Part shown: positions 24,923 through 31,793 of the stretch, one piece after another
Position numbering within the stretch: the first letter of the stretch is position 1
How the letters are laid out: each line of letters begins with the position of its first letter
Assembly (NCBI GenBank): GCA_946404495.1
Contig: CAMJDT010000009.1
Location: forward strand, 1-53,935
Reading direction: 5' to 3'
DNA: 53,935 nucleotides
Source: an uncultured Bacteroidales bacterium
GTDB taxonomy: Bacteria; Bacteroidota; Bacteroidia; Bacteroidales; Paludibacteraceae
Made by a program: the position numbers and the translations under genes
The notes under the pieces: generated by a model
Databases searched by the model: none
Told to the model about the DNA's origin: nothing
Seen by the model: the letters and a program-made list of their open reading frames with translations, nothing else

Positions 24923-26746
24923 ATGACTACGCTCCGACTCCCCATATCAAAGAGCCTCTTATCGCGTCATCTCATCCTTCGTGCTGTCCATAAATGGAGA
25001 AAGCCGAAACTTGACGACGATGATTGTTGCAACGATGTGCGCGTGATCCAGCGCGCACTCGTTGCTATTAATAGTACCACCGACCCCTGCACGGTCGATC
25101 TCGAGGACAACGGTACGGCCCTCCGTTTCATCACCGCCTATGCCGCTACGCGCGTCAACCAACCTGTCACCATTACCGGCACACCGCGGCTCTGCCAACG
25201 CCCTATCTACGGACTCATCCGTATCCTCGAATCGCTCGGTGCACAGGTCACCTTCCTCGGCTCCCACGGCTTCGCACCCTTTACAATCACCTCGCCTGCC
25301 GGACTCACGATCCCCGAAGATAAGATCGAGGTGCCTACCTCCGAGACCACCCAGTTCGCCTCCGCACTCCTTCTCATCGGAGCCAACGTGCGTGTCAAGC
25401 CTTCCTCTCCTTATATATCTATGACGCGCGCGCTCGTGCGTGAGTACCGCAAACCGCCTACCCAACACCCCAATTATATCAAGCAACGCTTGCGCGAGAG
25501 CGATTGGTCCGCTGCGGCTTTCTGGTACGAATACGTCGCCATCTATGGAGGCGAACTCATCCTCGAGACCTTCTACCCCAATAGCCTGCAGGGCGATAGC
25601 AAGGTACAGAAGATCTTCGAACCCCTCGGCGTTGTCTCCACCTTCGACCTCAAGCACCACCGCCTCCATCTCCGTCAGGGACCGAGACACGTCTATGGAC
25701 CGAATCAGGCTCACTACGTAGATTTCAGTAACTGCCCCGACCTCTATCCTCCCGTCGCAGCTACCTGTCACGTCTTAGGCGTACCCTTCCACCCGCTTGG
25801 TATCCACCGCCTCGTCCATAAGGAGAGCAACCGCATCGAAGCCGTGCAACAGATGCTCGCTATAGGCGGAGCCGACGTCGTGCGCTCCTACAACGACCAC
25901 CGCATCGCGATGGCTGCCCTCGTCGCCGGATGGCAGGTCGATAACACAGCGTGTATCACTAAGTCTTATCCCCGCTTCCTCGACCACTTTAATCTCCTCC
26001 TCTGCAATATGTCCGTCATCGTGCCCCGACGAGGCATCAATGACGATAACCTCGGTAAGAAACACGCCCTCTATAAACTCATCAGCGCCGCCTATACAGA
26101 CTATATCCTGCTCCGCGACGACGATGTCATACCCGCTCCTGAGAAACCTACTACCACAGCCGACCTCCTGATCCTCCCGCTCCGCATGGACGGCGGCAAC
26201 ACCCTCATCGAACGGCTCCAGCGTGCCGAATATGCCGCCATCCAGGAGGTGACGATGCAGACGGCCAAGGCCGGACGAGCCGTTATGTGCAGCGGAGCCA
26301 ATCTTGTGGTGCGTCGCCTGCGTTGGCTCGAGTCCTTCCCGGACCTCCACCCCGAGATACCCTCCGGCGACGATATGTTCCTGCTCGAGTCCTTCCGCCG
26401 ACGCGGACTCACCATCGACGTAGCCGACGACCCCCGATATACCGCGACCGTACATCCCCTCACTTCCCTTCGCGACCTGCTCCGCCAACGAATGCGTTGG
26501 GCGGGCAAGGCGCCTCACTACACCGACCCCTATATCCGCCGCTACGGCGCACGCATCCTCGCCCTCAATATCCTCCAACTCCTCTGCCCCCTCGTTCTCC
26601 TTTTTAAGTTCCCCTACGAGTATAGCCTCATAAAAAAGAGAGACCCTCAGGTCTCTCTCATAGATGCATTGCTGCTCGAAATCCTTTATCCGTTCTACAT
26701 GCTCATCGTCCTCCTCGGAGGACTCCTGTCTCAGCGACGTTGGTAA
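24923..26746 (+). CDS. EPSP synthase (AroA) fused to a shortened membrane GT2 domain
   Basis: A 607-residue fusion. Residues 1-358: EPSP synthase, joining shikimate-3-phosphate and PEP; seen are LPISKSLLSR (K10, S11, R15), DNGTALRFITA, TPRLCQRPI, TSETTQFASALLL, DFSNCPDLYPPVA, HKESNRIEA, SYNDHRIAMAA and TKSYPRF, so active-site residues seem present although the domain is compact. Residues 362-607: GT2-like, with MSVIVP, then a jump to GKKHALYKL, DDD (399-401), GDD (482-484), QRMRW (522-526) and two C-terminal membrane helices. About 60 residues including the first UDP-binding Asp are missing compared with the GT2 at 20452. It starts 5 nt after the DPP III homologue. AroA function likely; transferase function doubtful. 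Confidence 0.88.
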   Translation: MTTLRLPISKSLLSRHLILRAVHKWRKPKLDDDDCCNDVRVIQRALVAINSTTDPCTVDLEDNGTALRFITAYAATRVNQPVTITGTPRLCQRPIYGLIRILESLGAQVTFLGSHGFAPFTITSPAGLTIPEDKIEVPTSETTQFASALLLIGANVRVKPSSPYISMTRALVREYRKPPTQHPNYIKQRLRESDWSAAAFWYEYVAIYGGELILETFYPNSLQGDSKVQKIFEPLGVVSTFDLKHHRLHLRQGPRHVYGPNQAHYVDFSNCPDLYPPVAATCHVLGVPFHPLGIHRLVHKESNRIEAVQQMLAIGGADVVRSYNDHRIAMAALVAGWQVDNTACITKSYPRFLDHFNLLLCNMSVIVPRRGINDDNLGKKHALYKLISAAYTDYILLRDDDVIPAPEKPTTTADLLILPLRMDGGNTLIERLQRAEYAAIQEVTMQTAKAGRAVMCSGANLVVRRLRWLESFPDLHPEIPSGDDMFLLESFRRRGLTIDVADDPRYTATVHPLTSLRDLLRQRMRWAGKAPHYTDPYIRRYGARILALNILQLLCPLVLLFKFPYEYSLIKKRDPQVSLIDALLLEILYPFYMLIVLLGGLLSQRRW

Positions 26747-26750
26747 AAAA

Positions 26751-26785
26751 TATCAACTGTCAACTATCAACTGTCAATTGACAAC
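26751..26785. repeat. 7-bp tandem repeat between the AroA fusion and secG
   Basis: Five heptamers of the TRTCAAY family (TATCAAC, TGTCAAC, TATCAAC, TGTCAAT, TGACAAC) filling the 41-nt space between two convergent genes. Confidence 0.85.
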
Positions 26786-26787
26786 AA

Positions 26788-27108
26788 TTACTCCTCAGTA
26801 GTCGTCGTCGGCACCTGCAATCCGGCTGCTGCCTCTTGTACCTGCTCGGTAATGGCACTACCGGTGTTGCTTTGATTGCGTTGCTGACCGATATGTACAC
26901 CTACAGCTACGATGCTCAGCGCTACGATAAACGCTGCCAAGCCCCAAGTCGTTCTCTCCAAGAAATCAGCAGTACGGGGTGCGCCCATTACTTGGTTTCC
27001 GCTCGAGAATCCGGCAGCCAGTCCGCCGCCCTTGCTGTTCTGTACCAACACGGCCAAAATCAGGATAATAGCCGCAATTACAATCAGAATAGTGAATAAA
27101 ATATACAT
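26788..27108 (-). CDS. secG: Preprotein translocase subunit SecG
   Basis: Accessory subunit of the SecYEG channel. A 106-residue protein with two membrane helices (about 3-22 and 54-72), the conserved cytoplasmic loop VLVQNSKGGGLAAGF and SGNQVMGAPRTADFLERTTW, followed by a Gln/Thr-rich tail. Own promoter 27151-27182. The order sigma-54 activator, lptE, secG on one strand is common in Bacteroidales. Confidence 0.95.
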   Translation of the reverse strand: MYILFTILIVIAAIILILAVLVQNSKGGGLAAGFSSGNQVMGAPRTADFLERTTWGLAAFIVALSIVAVGVHIGQQRNQSNTGSAITEQVQEAAAGLQVPTTTTEE

Positions 27109-27150
27109 AGTCTTTCTTTTTTAATTTTCGTTTCTATTCAAATTAGCCCG

Positions 27151-27182
27151 CAAAGATACTGCTTTTTTTTTATATACGCAAA
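27151..27182 (-). promoter_or_regulatory. Promoter of secG
   Basis: Minus-strand TTTG, 20 nt, TATCTTTG. A perfect 16-bp palindrome GAAAAATGCATTTTTC (27193-27208) stands just upstream, as at rpsO. Confidence 0.85.
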
Positions 27183-27192
27183 TTTTTCACAA

Positions 27193-27208
27193 GAAAAATG
27201 CATTTTTC
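27193..27208. promoter_or_regulatory. Palindrome upstream of the secG promoter
   Basis: GAAAAATGCATTTTTC, perfect 16-bp palindrome between the lptE stop and the secG -33 box; either the end signal of the lptE transcript or an upstream element of the promoter. Confidence 0.45.
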
Positions 27209-27217
27209 ACCTTCAAA

Positions 27218-27245
27218 TATCAATTATCAATTGTCAATTATCAAT
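27218..27245. repeat. 7-bp tandem repeat behind lptE
   Basis: Four heptamers of the TRTCAAY family (TATCAAT, TATCAAT, TGTCAAT, TATCAAT) touching the lptE stop codon. Confidence 0.85.
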
Positions 27246-27754
27246 TACCACCTTGCTACCGTATCATTATAAATCGATTCTGCAATCTCCTGTACCATTA
27301 CGGCGCACAACTCATCTTGCACATCCGTCAGCAGCTTGTTCGAGTCAAAGGTCTGATACGCCGAGTACGTCTTCTCAAAGTCATCCTCCGGCGCATTGTT
27401 ATTGGTAAACCGCACCCGCACGGTTATCGTCAACTTCGTCTCTGCGGCATAACTGTCCGCCGAGATGGCCATCGCCGTCAGCTGATATCCCGTGATCTCG
27501 CCTTCCAACTCCAGATCACCGCCCTTTCTCGTCACCTCCAGTCGCGTCTGACGGCTGTAGATATCTCGTAGCGCCTCTGTCAAATTGCTGCTCAGCGGCG
27601 GATACACCAGCGCCGCCTGATTCGGGAAGTCCGCTATCGCGATCGACTTCGTCGTCTGGTAGTCGATGCTTGCTCCGTTGAACTTATAGCTGATCGCACA
27701 TCCCTGCAGCATCACCGCCACCCCTATTAATACTATGAATTGTAGGTTTTTCAC
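27245..27754 (-). CDS. lptE: LPS-assembly lipoprotein LptE
   Basis: Outer-membrane lipoprotein that plugs LptD for delivery of lipopolysaccharide to the cell surface. A 169-residue protein with a signal peptide and lipobox (VMLQGC), followed by AISYKFNGASIDYQTTKSIA, the family opening, LEGEITGYQLTAMAI and a C-terminal helix QDELCAVMVQEIAESIYND. Length fits. The start codon is GTG (27752-27754), 5 nt from a heptamer tract. It is transcribed between the sigma-54 activator and secG. Confidence 0.88.
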   Translation of the reverse strand: MKNLQFIVLIGVAVMLQGCAISYKFNGASIDYQTTKSIAIADFPNQAALVYPPLSSNLTEALRDIYSRQTRLEVTRKGGDLELEGEITGYQLTAMAISADSYAAETKLTITVRVRFTNNNAPEDDFEKTYSAYQTFDSNKLLTDVQDELCAVMVQEIAESIYNDTVARW

Positions 27755-27758
27755 GAAA

Positions 27759-27814
27759 TATCAATTATCAATTGTCAATTATCAATTATCAATTGTCAAT
27801 TATCAATTGTCAAT
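27759..27814. repeat. 7-bp tandem repeat between the sigma-54 activator gene and lptE
   Basis: Eight heptamers of the TRTCAAY family (TATCAAT five times, TGTCAAT three times), spanning exactly the gene junction and touching the stop codon of the upstream gene. Confidence 0.92.
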
Positions 27815-28986
27815 TAGAGTCCGTACTCTTTAATTTTCCTATACAGCGTCCTCTCCGACACCTTCAGCTCCTGAGCCGCCATCTTTCTGTTTCCGTTATT
27901 GTGTTGCAGCGCACGGCTGATGGTCTGTTTCTCCATCTCCGCGATCGTGTTCGGCTCTTCCTTCACCTCCTCAGCTACCTGATATTCCTCTTCCGCCGGC
28001 TGCACGTTCCTCTCCGGTCTGCGCTCCGGCTCTCTGTAATCGGGCGTCGAGTGGAATCCATGACCCTGTACCTGCTGCTTCAGCTCTGCGATATCCCTTT
28101 TCATGTCAAACAGCACCTTATACAGCATCTCCCTTTCGTTCATGTACGGATCGCCTGTCGGACGGTCGCCAAACAGCATCAACCCGCTCGCCGCCTCACT
28201 CTTAGGCAGGTACTTACTTAGTATCGCCGGCGTGATCTCGTGGTCGGTCTCTATCACCGATATCTGCTCCGCTACGTTCTTTAGCTGCCTGATATTACCG
28301 TTCCAGTAGTAGTTTTTCAGCATCTCCGTAGCCTCTTCGTTCAGCCGTATCGTCGGCATATGGTATTTCTGACTGCTGTCCAAGGCAAACTTCCTGAACA
28401 GCAGCGGTATATCCTCTTTCCTCTCCCTCAGCGCCGGCACCTTGATCTCCACCGTATTCAACCTGTAATACAGATCCTCACGGAAGCGTCCCTGACGTAT
28501 CGCTCTCGGCAGATCCTGATTCGTCGCAGCTACTACCCGCACATTCGTCTTCTGCACCTGCGACGCTCCCATTCGTATAAACTCACCCGTCTCCAGCACC
28601 CTCAGCAACTTCGCCTGCGTCGGCAACGGTAACTCTCCCACTTCATCCAAGAACAGCGTCCCGCCGTCAGCGATCTCAAAGTAACCTTTCCTCTCCGACT
28701 TCGCATCCGTAAACGCACCTTTCTCATGACCGAACAACTCGCTGTCAATCGTCCCTTCCGGTATCGCGCCGCAGTTCACGGCAAAATACGGACCGTGCTT
28801 ACGCGCGCTGTACGCATGTATAATCTTAGGAAAGAACTCCTTTCCCACACCGTTCTCACCCGTCACCAGCACACTCAGATCCGTTGCTGCTACCTGTACG
28901 GCTATCTCTATCGCACGGTTCATCTGCGCGTTCGTCCCGATGATCGAGAACCGCTGTTTTATCGCCTGTAAATCTTGTGTTGTCAT
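27814..28986 (-). CDS. Sigma-54-dependent activator without receiver domain
   Basis: A 390-residue bacterial enhancer-binding protein. AAA+ domain at about residues 12-240: Walker A VTGENGVGKE, ELFGHEKGAFTDA (sigma-54 contact loop, Asp where GAFTGA has Gly), Walker B TLFLDEVGEL, arginine-finger region GRFREDLYYRLN. A variable charged linker (about 265-345) precedes a Fis-type helix-turn-helix (NRKMAAQELKVSERTLYRKI). There is no N-terminal receiver or sensor, so activity may be set by amount or by a partner. Own promoter 29097-29127. Targets unknown; proximity to lptE and secG suggests envelope functions. Confidence 0.9.
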   Translation of the reverse strand: MTTQDLQAIKQRFSIIGTNAQMNRAIEIAVQVAATDLSVLVTGENGVGKEFFPKIIHAYSARKHGPYFAVNCGAIPEGTIDSELFGHEKGAFTDAKSERKGYFEIADGGTLFLDEVGELPLPTQAKLLRVLETGEFIRMGASQVQKTNVRVVAATNQDLPRAIRQGRFREDLYYRLNTVEIKVPALRERKEDIPLLFRKFALDSSQKYHMPTIRLNEEATEMLKNYYWNGNIRQLKNVAEQISVIETDHEITPAILSKYLPKSEAASGLMLFGDRPTGDPYMNEREMLYKVLFDMKRDIAELKQQVQGHGFHSTPDYREPERRPERNVQPAEEEYQVAEEVKEEPNTIAEMEKQTISRALQHNNGNRKMAAQELKVSERTLYRKIKEYGL

Positions 28987-29000
28987 CTTCTTATGCTTTT

Positions 29001-29066
29001 CCTTTTATTCTCTTATTCTTTCCCTTTTATCCTCTTATTCTTTCCCTTTTATCCTCTTATTCTTGT
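29001..29066. repeat. 22-bp tandem repeat, three copies
   Basis: CCTTTTATYCTCTTATTCTTTC repeated three times in the leader of the sigma-54 activator gene, 15 nt before its start codon. Confidence 0.85.
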
Positions 29067-29096
29067 CTTGTCATATCCTCCTGCCATTTTGGCATG

Positions 29097-29127
29097 CAAA
29101 ATTACTACAAAAATTTGGAATATGCAA
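29097..29127 (-). promoter_or_regulatory. Promoter of the sigma-54 activator gene
   Basis: Minus-strand TTG, 20 nt, TAATTTTG followed by CATGCC. Upstream DNA has an imperfect AAAAAAATGCAATTTTTTTT element. Confidence 0.8.
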
Positions 29128-29234
29128 GCTTTTGCCGAAAAAAATGCAATTTTTTTTCACTTTTCGTCATCCCGTCATCCGTTTCTTTATGTCATCCCGA
29201 TAACTTTTTTACCCGCTTTTTCGCCGTAAAACAC

Positions 29235-29300
29235 GTAAACGAGACGTAAACGAGACGTAAACGACACGTAGACGACACGTAAACGACACGTAAACGATAG
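29235..29300. repeat. 11-bp tandem repeat, six copies
   Basis: GTAAACGAGAC twice, GTAAACGACAC twice, GTAGACGACAC and GTAAACGATAG, exactly 66 bp, between the divergent promoters of the sigma-54 gene and holA. The rest of the 28987-29525 gap contains only the 22-bp repeat, the two promoters and AT-rich DNA. Confidence 0.9.
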
Positions 29301-29429
29301 CCGACCGTTAGCATCCATTTCCCTGAGCTGTACCCCTTTTTTGGCACACACCCGTTTCCCCTATAAAATGCGACGCATTTGCTAAAAACACCTAATATGT
29401 GCGAAAAAAGCAAAAAATCTCCCCGATAA

Positions 29430-29461
29430 TTTGTGTATCTCAAAAAAAATCACTACCTTTG
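29430..29461 (+). promoter_or_regulatory. Promoter of holA
   Basis: TTTG, 20 nt, TACCTTTG. The leader that follows begins with two tandem copies of GATTTTTGTGCATATGC. Confidence 0.83.
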
Positions 29462-29464
29462 CCT

Positions 29465-29498
29465 GATTTTTGTGCATATGCGATTTTTGTGCATATGC
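29465..29498. repeat. 17-bp direct repeat in the holA leader
   Basis: GATTTTTGTGCATATGC twice in tandem, starting about where transcription should begin. It contains CATATG palindromes. Confidence 0.85.
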
Positions 29499-29525
29499 GT
29501 GCGCATATACGCGATGCTTTGCGAA

Positions 29526-30557
29526 ATGACTACCCCTGACGACATATTGCGGCAATTGAAATCCGGCCAATACCCGCCGGTGCTCTTGCTGTCGGGCGAC
29601 GAACCCTACTACATCGACCTCGTCTCCGACTTCATCGAGCATAATATCCTCGACGAAGCCGCTGCGGCGTTCGACCTCACCGTCATCTACGGCCGTGACC
29701 TCGCCGGCGCAGACATAGCTCCGGTCATTGCGGCTGCACGCGGTTTCTCTATGATGGGAGGCACCAAGATCGTCCTCGTCAAGGAAGCACAGACCATCAA
29801 GAAATGGGATGCCCTCTCCCTCTATCTCGATAACCCCCAGCCCGGCACACTGCTCGCTATCTGCCATAAGTACGGCGCACCCGACAAACGCCTCGCTCTC
29901 TGGAAGTCCTTCGAGAAGAAGGGTGGGGTACAGGTCGTCTCCGAGAAACTCCGTGACTACAAAGTAGCCGGCTGGATTCGCGATTACATGCAGCGCCGCC
30001 TTAAGGACGAAGGCCTTAACCTCCGTATCGCGGACCGTGTCCCCGAACAACTGGCCTCTTACCTCGGTAGCGACCTCTCCTCTATCGTTTCGGCGGTGGA
30101 CAAACTCCTCATCGGCCGTCCCGCTGACTGCCGCGAGATTGATATGGCCCTCGTCGAACGCAATGTCGGCATCAGCAAGGACTACAACGTCTTCGAACTC
30201 CAGGACGCCCTCGTCCGAGGCGATGTGCTCAAGGCCAATCGCATCACCCAGTACTTCGCTACCTCCAAAGATCACCCTATGATCAAGGAGTTAGGCATCC
30301 TCTTCTCTTTTTTCCAGAACCTGATGCTCTACCATTACCTGCCTGACAAAAACGAACGCGCCGTAGCTTCCGCCCTGGGCATTAGCCCCTATTTTGCCAA
30401 AGACTACGCCACGGCCGCCCGCCGCTTTTCGGCGATGAAGACACTCCGCATCATCGGCTACTTCCGGGATACCGACGCCCGCATGAAGGGTATCAACAAC
30501 CCCTCCGCCAAGGACCCCGACCTCTGGAAAGAGCTAATATATAAAATCCTACACTAA
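29526..30557 (+). CDS. holA: DNA polymerase III subunit delta
   Basis: Delta subunit of the clamp loader, opening the beta clamp. A 343-residue product: PPVLLLSGDEPYYIDLVSDF (degenerate AAA+ fold opening), DLAGADIAPVIAAARGFSMMGGTKIVLVKEA, a middle DNA pol III delta region with DLSSIVSAVDKLLIG, NVGISKDYNVFELQDAL and a C-terminal collar HPMIKELGILFSFFQNLMLY. The frame is open upstream to 29433, past two leader ATGs (29478, 29514), but the ATG at 29526 gives the family-like N-terminus. Confidence 0.9.
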   Translation: MTTPDDILRQLKSGQYPPVLLLSGDEPYYIDLVSDFIEHNILDEAAAAFDLTVIYGRDLAGADIAPVIAAARGFSMMGGTKIVLVKEAQTIKKWDALSLYLDNPQPGTLLAICHKYGAPDKRLALWKSFEKKGGVQVVSEKLRDYKVAGWIRDYMQRRLKDEGLNLRIADRVPEQLASYLGSDLSSIVSAVDKLLIGRPADCREIDMALVERNVGISKDYNVFELQDALVRGDVLKANRITQYFATSKDHPMIKELGILFSFFQNLMLYHYLPDKNERAVASALGISPYFAKDYATAARRFSAMKTLRIIGYFRDTDARMKGINNPSAKDPDLWKELIYKILH

Positions 30558-30569
30558 CCCGATAGAACA

Positions 30570-30633
30570 CTAGTTCACTAGCCCGCTAGAACACTAGTTC
30601 ACTAGTCCACTAGTCCACTAGAACACTAGATAC
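30570..30633. repeat. 8-bp tandem repeat, eight copies, before the TIR gene
   Basis: CTAGNNCA octamers (CTAGTTCA, CTAGCCCG, CTAGAACA, CTAGTTCA, CTAGTCCA, CTAGTCCA, CTAGAACA, CTAGATAC), ending one base before the ATG of the TIR gene and so forming its ribosome-binding region. Confidence 0.92.
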
Positions 30634-30634
30634 T

Positions 30635-31792
30635 ATGGAACAAGAATACCAATATTATGCCTTCGTCAGCTACCGCAGTAGCGACGAGAAATGGGCCAAA
30701 TGGGTCCAGCAGCAAATCGAGGCCTACCGCCTGCCGGCCGTCCTCCAGAAAAAGAACCCCCAAGCGCCCAAAACGCGCATCCGCCCGCTGTTCCGTTATC
30801 ACACGGACATCCAGCCCAACGAACTCAAGGAGGAACTGCGCTCCAAGCTGGAGCAGAGTAAGTACCTGCTCGTCATCTGCTCGCCTCGCAGCGCCCAATC
30901 GCAGTGGGTAGGTCAGGAGATCGAGAACTTCGTTCTAATGGGACGTCGCGACCGTATCATCCCGATCATCGTGGACGGCCGTCCCTACAGCGGCGACCCC
31001 GCCACGGAGTGCTTCCACCCGGTCATCCATAAGTACTTCCCGCACTCCGACAATATCGACGAGGATCATGAGATACTCGGCGTCAACCTCAACGAGGAAG
31101 GCTCCGGCTCCAAGCGGATGAAGCGCCAACGCGCCATCATGCAAGTCGTCAGCCGAATGCTCGACGTCAACTACGACCAACTCTGGAACCGCCGTCGTCG
31201 TCAGATCATTCGTCAGACCGTCTTCTCGATCCTCAGCGTCATCCTTGTCATCGGACTTCTCATCGTAACCTGGCTTCTCAACCGTCCCCAAGATATTCAG
31301 ATGACCCTTACGCCGGTCGGTATCCAAAACACCAACCTCCCCGCAGCCTACGAGGCCGAAGTCATCCTCCACCTCGAGCAGGAAGATGTGCCCCTTACTC
31401 TCACTAACGACAATCCCTCCGGTACCTATTTCGACATCCCCGCACGCCTGATGGGTAAGCCCGCTCGCCTCACAATGACCTGTCGCGACTACATCGCCCT
31501 CGATACGACGCTCACCCTGACCTCAGAATTAACCCTCCCGCTCGAACGCGATCCCGAGGTATATGGCCGCGTGCGCGCTTCGCTCTTCTCCATCTCTAAG
31601 GAGCGCAACCTCCCGAACGTCCGCCTCCTCATCGATGGACACGAAGCTGTCACCGACGCCGAGGGCGCCTTCGATATCTTCATCCCCCTTGCCGAGCAAC
31701 GCACCGCTTATCCCGTTACGGCGCCCGTTCAACTCGATGTGGATACCATCTATACTCCTTGTGGTAAGAATAATGTTTTAATAGCCTACTGA
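30635..31792 (+). CDS. TIR-domain protein with transmembrane helix and periplasmic beta domains
   Basis: A 385-residue protein. TIR domain at about 5-150: YYAFVSYRSSDEKWAKWVQQ, PLFRYHTDIQPNEL, YLLVICSPRSAQSQWVGQEI with Glu95 at the position of the NAD-hydrolase glutamate, and RIIPIIVDG. A basic stretch (RRRRQ) precedes one membrane helix (about 195-215); the remaining 170 residues form beta-rich, probably periplasmic domains, the last like a carboxypeptidase-regulatory fold (NVRLLIDGHEAVTDAEGAFD). The TIR part should be cytoplasmic. The TPR gene starts after one nucleotide. Signalling or defence through NAD cleavage is possible but unproven. Confidence 0.85.
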   Translation: MEQEYQYYAFVSYRSSDEKWAKWVQQQIEAYRLPAVLQKKNPQAPKTRIRPLFRYHTDIQPNELKEELRSKLEQSKYLLVICSPRSAQSQWVGQEIENFVLMGRRDRIIPIIVDGRPYSGDPATECFHPVIHKYFPHSDNIDEDHEILGVNLNEEGSGSKRMKRQRAIMQVVSRMLDVNYDQLWNRRRRQIIRQTVFSILSVILVIGLLIVTWLLNRPQDIQMTLTPVGIQNTNLPAAYEAEVILHLEQEDVPLTLTNDNPSGTYFDIPARLMGKPARLTMTCRDYIALDTTLTLTSELTLPLERDPEVYGRVRASLFSISKERNLPNVRLLIDGHEAVTDAEGAFDIFIPLAEQRTAYPVTAPVQLDVDTIYTPCGKNNVLIAY

Positions 31793-31793
31793 T

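Noticed and set aside
29235..29300. Possible CRISPR array
   Set aside because: Repeats of 7-22 bp directly adjoin without unique spacers, here and at all other tracts, and no cas genes are present.
29192..29443. 83-codon minus-strand frame over the 11-bp repeat
   Set aside because: The protein is mostly translated repeat (RLRVVYVSS-like units) and includes the holA promoter.
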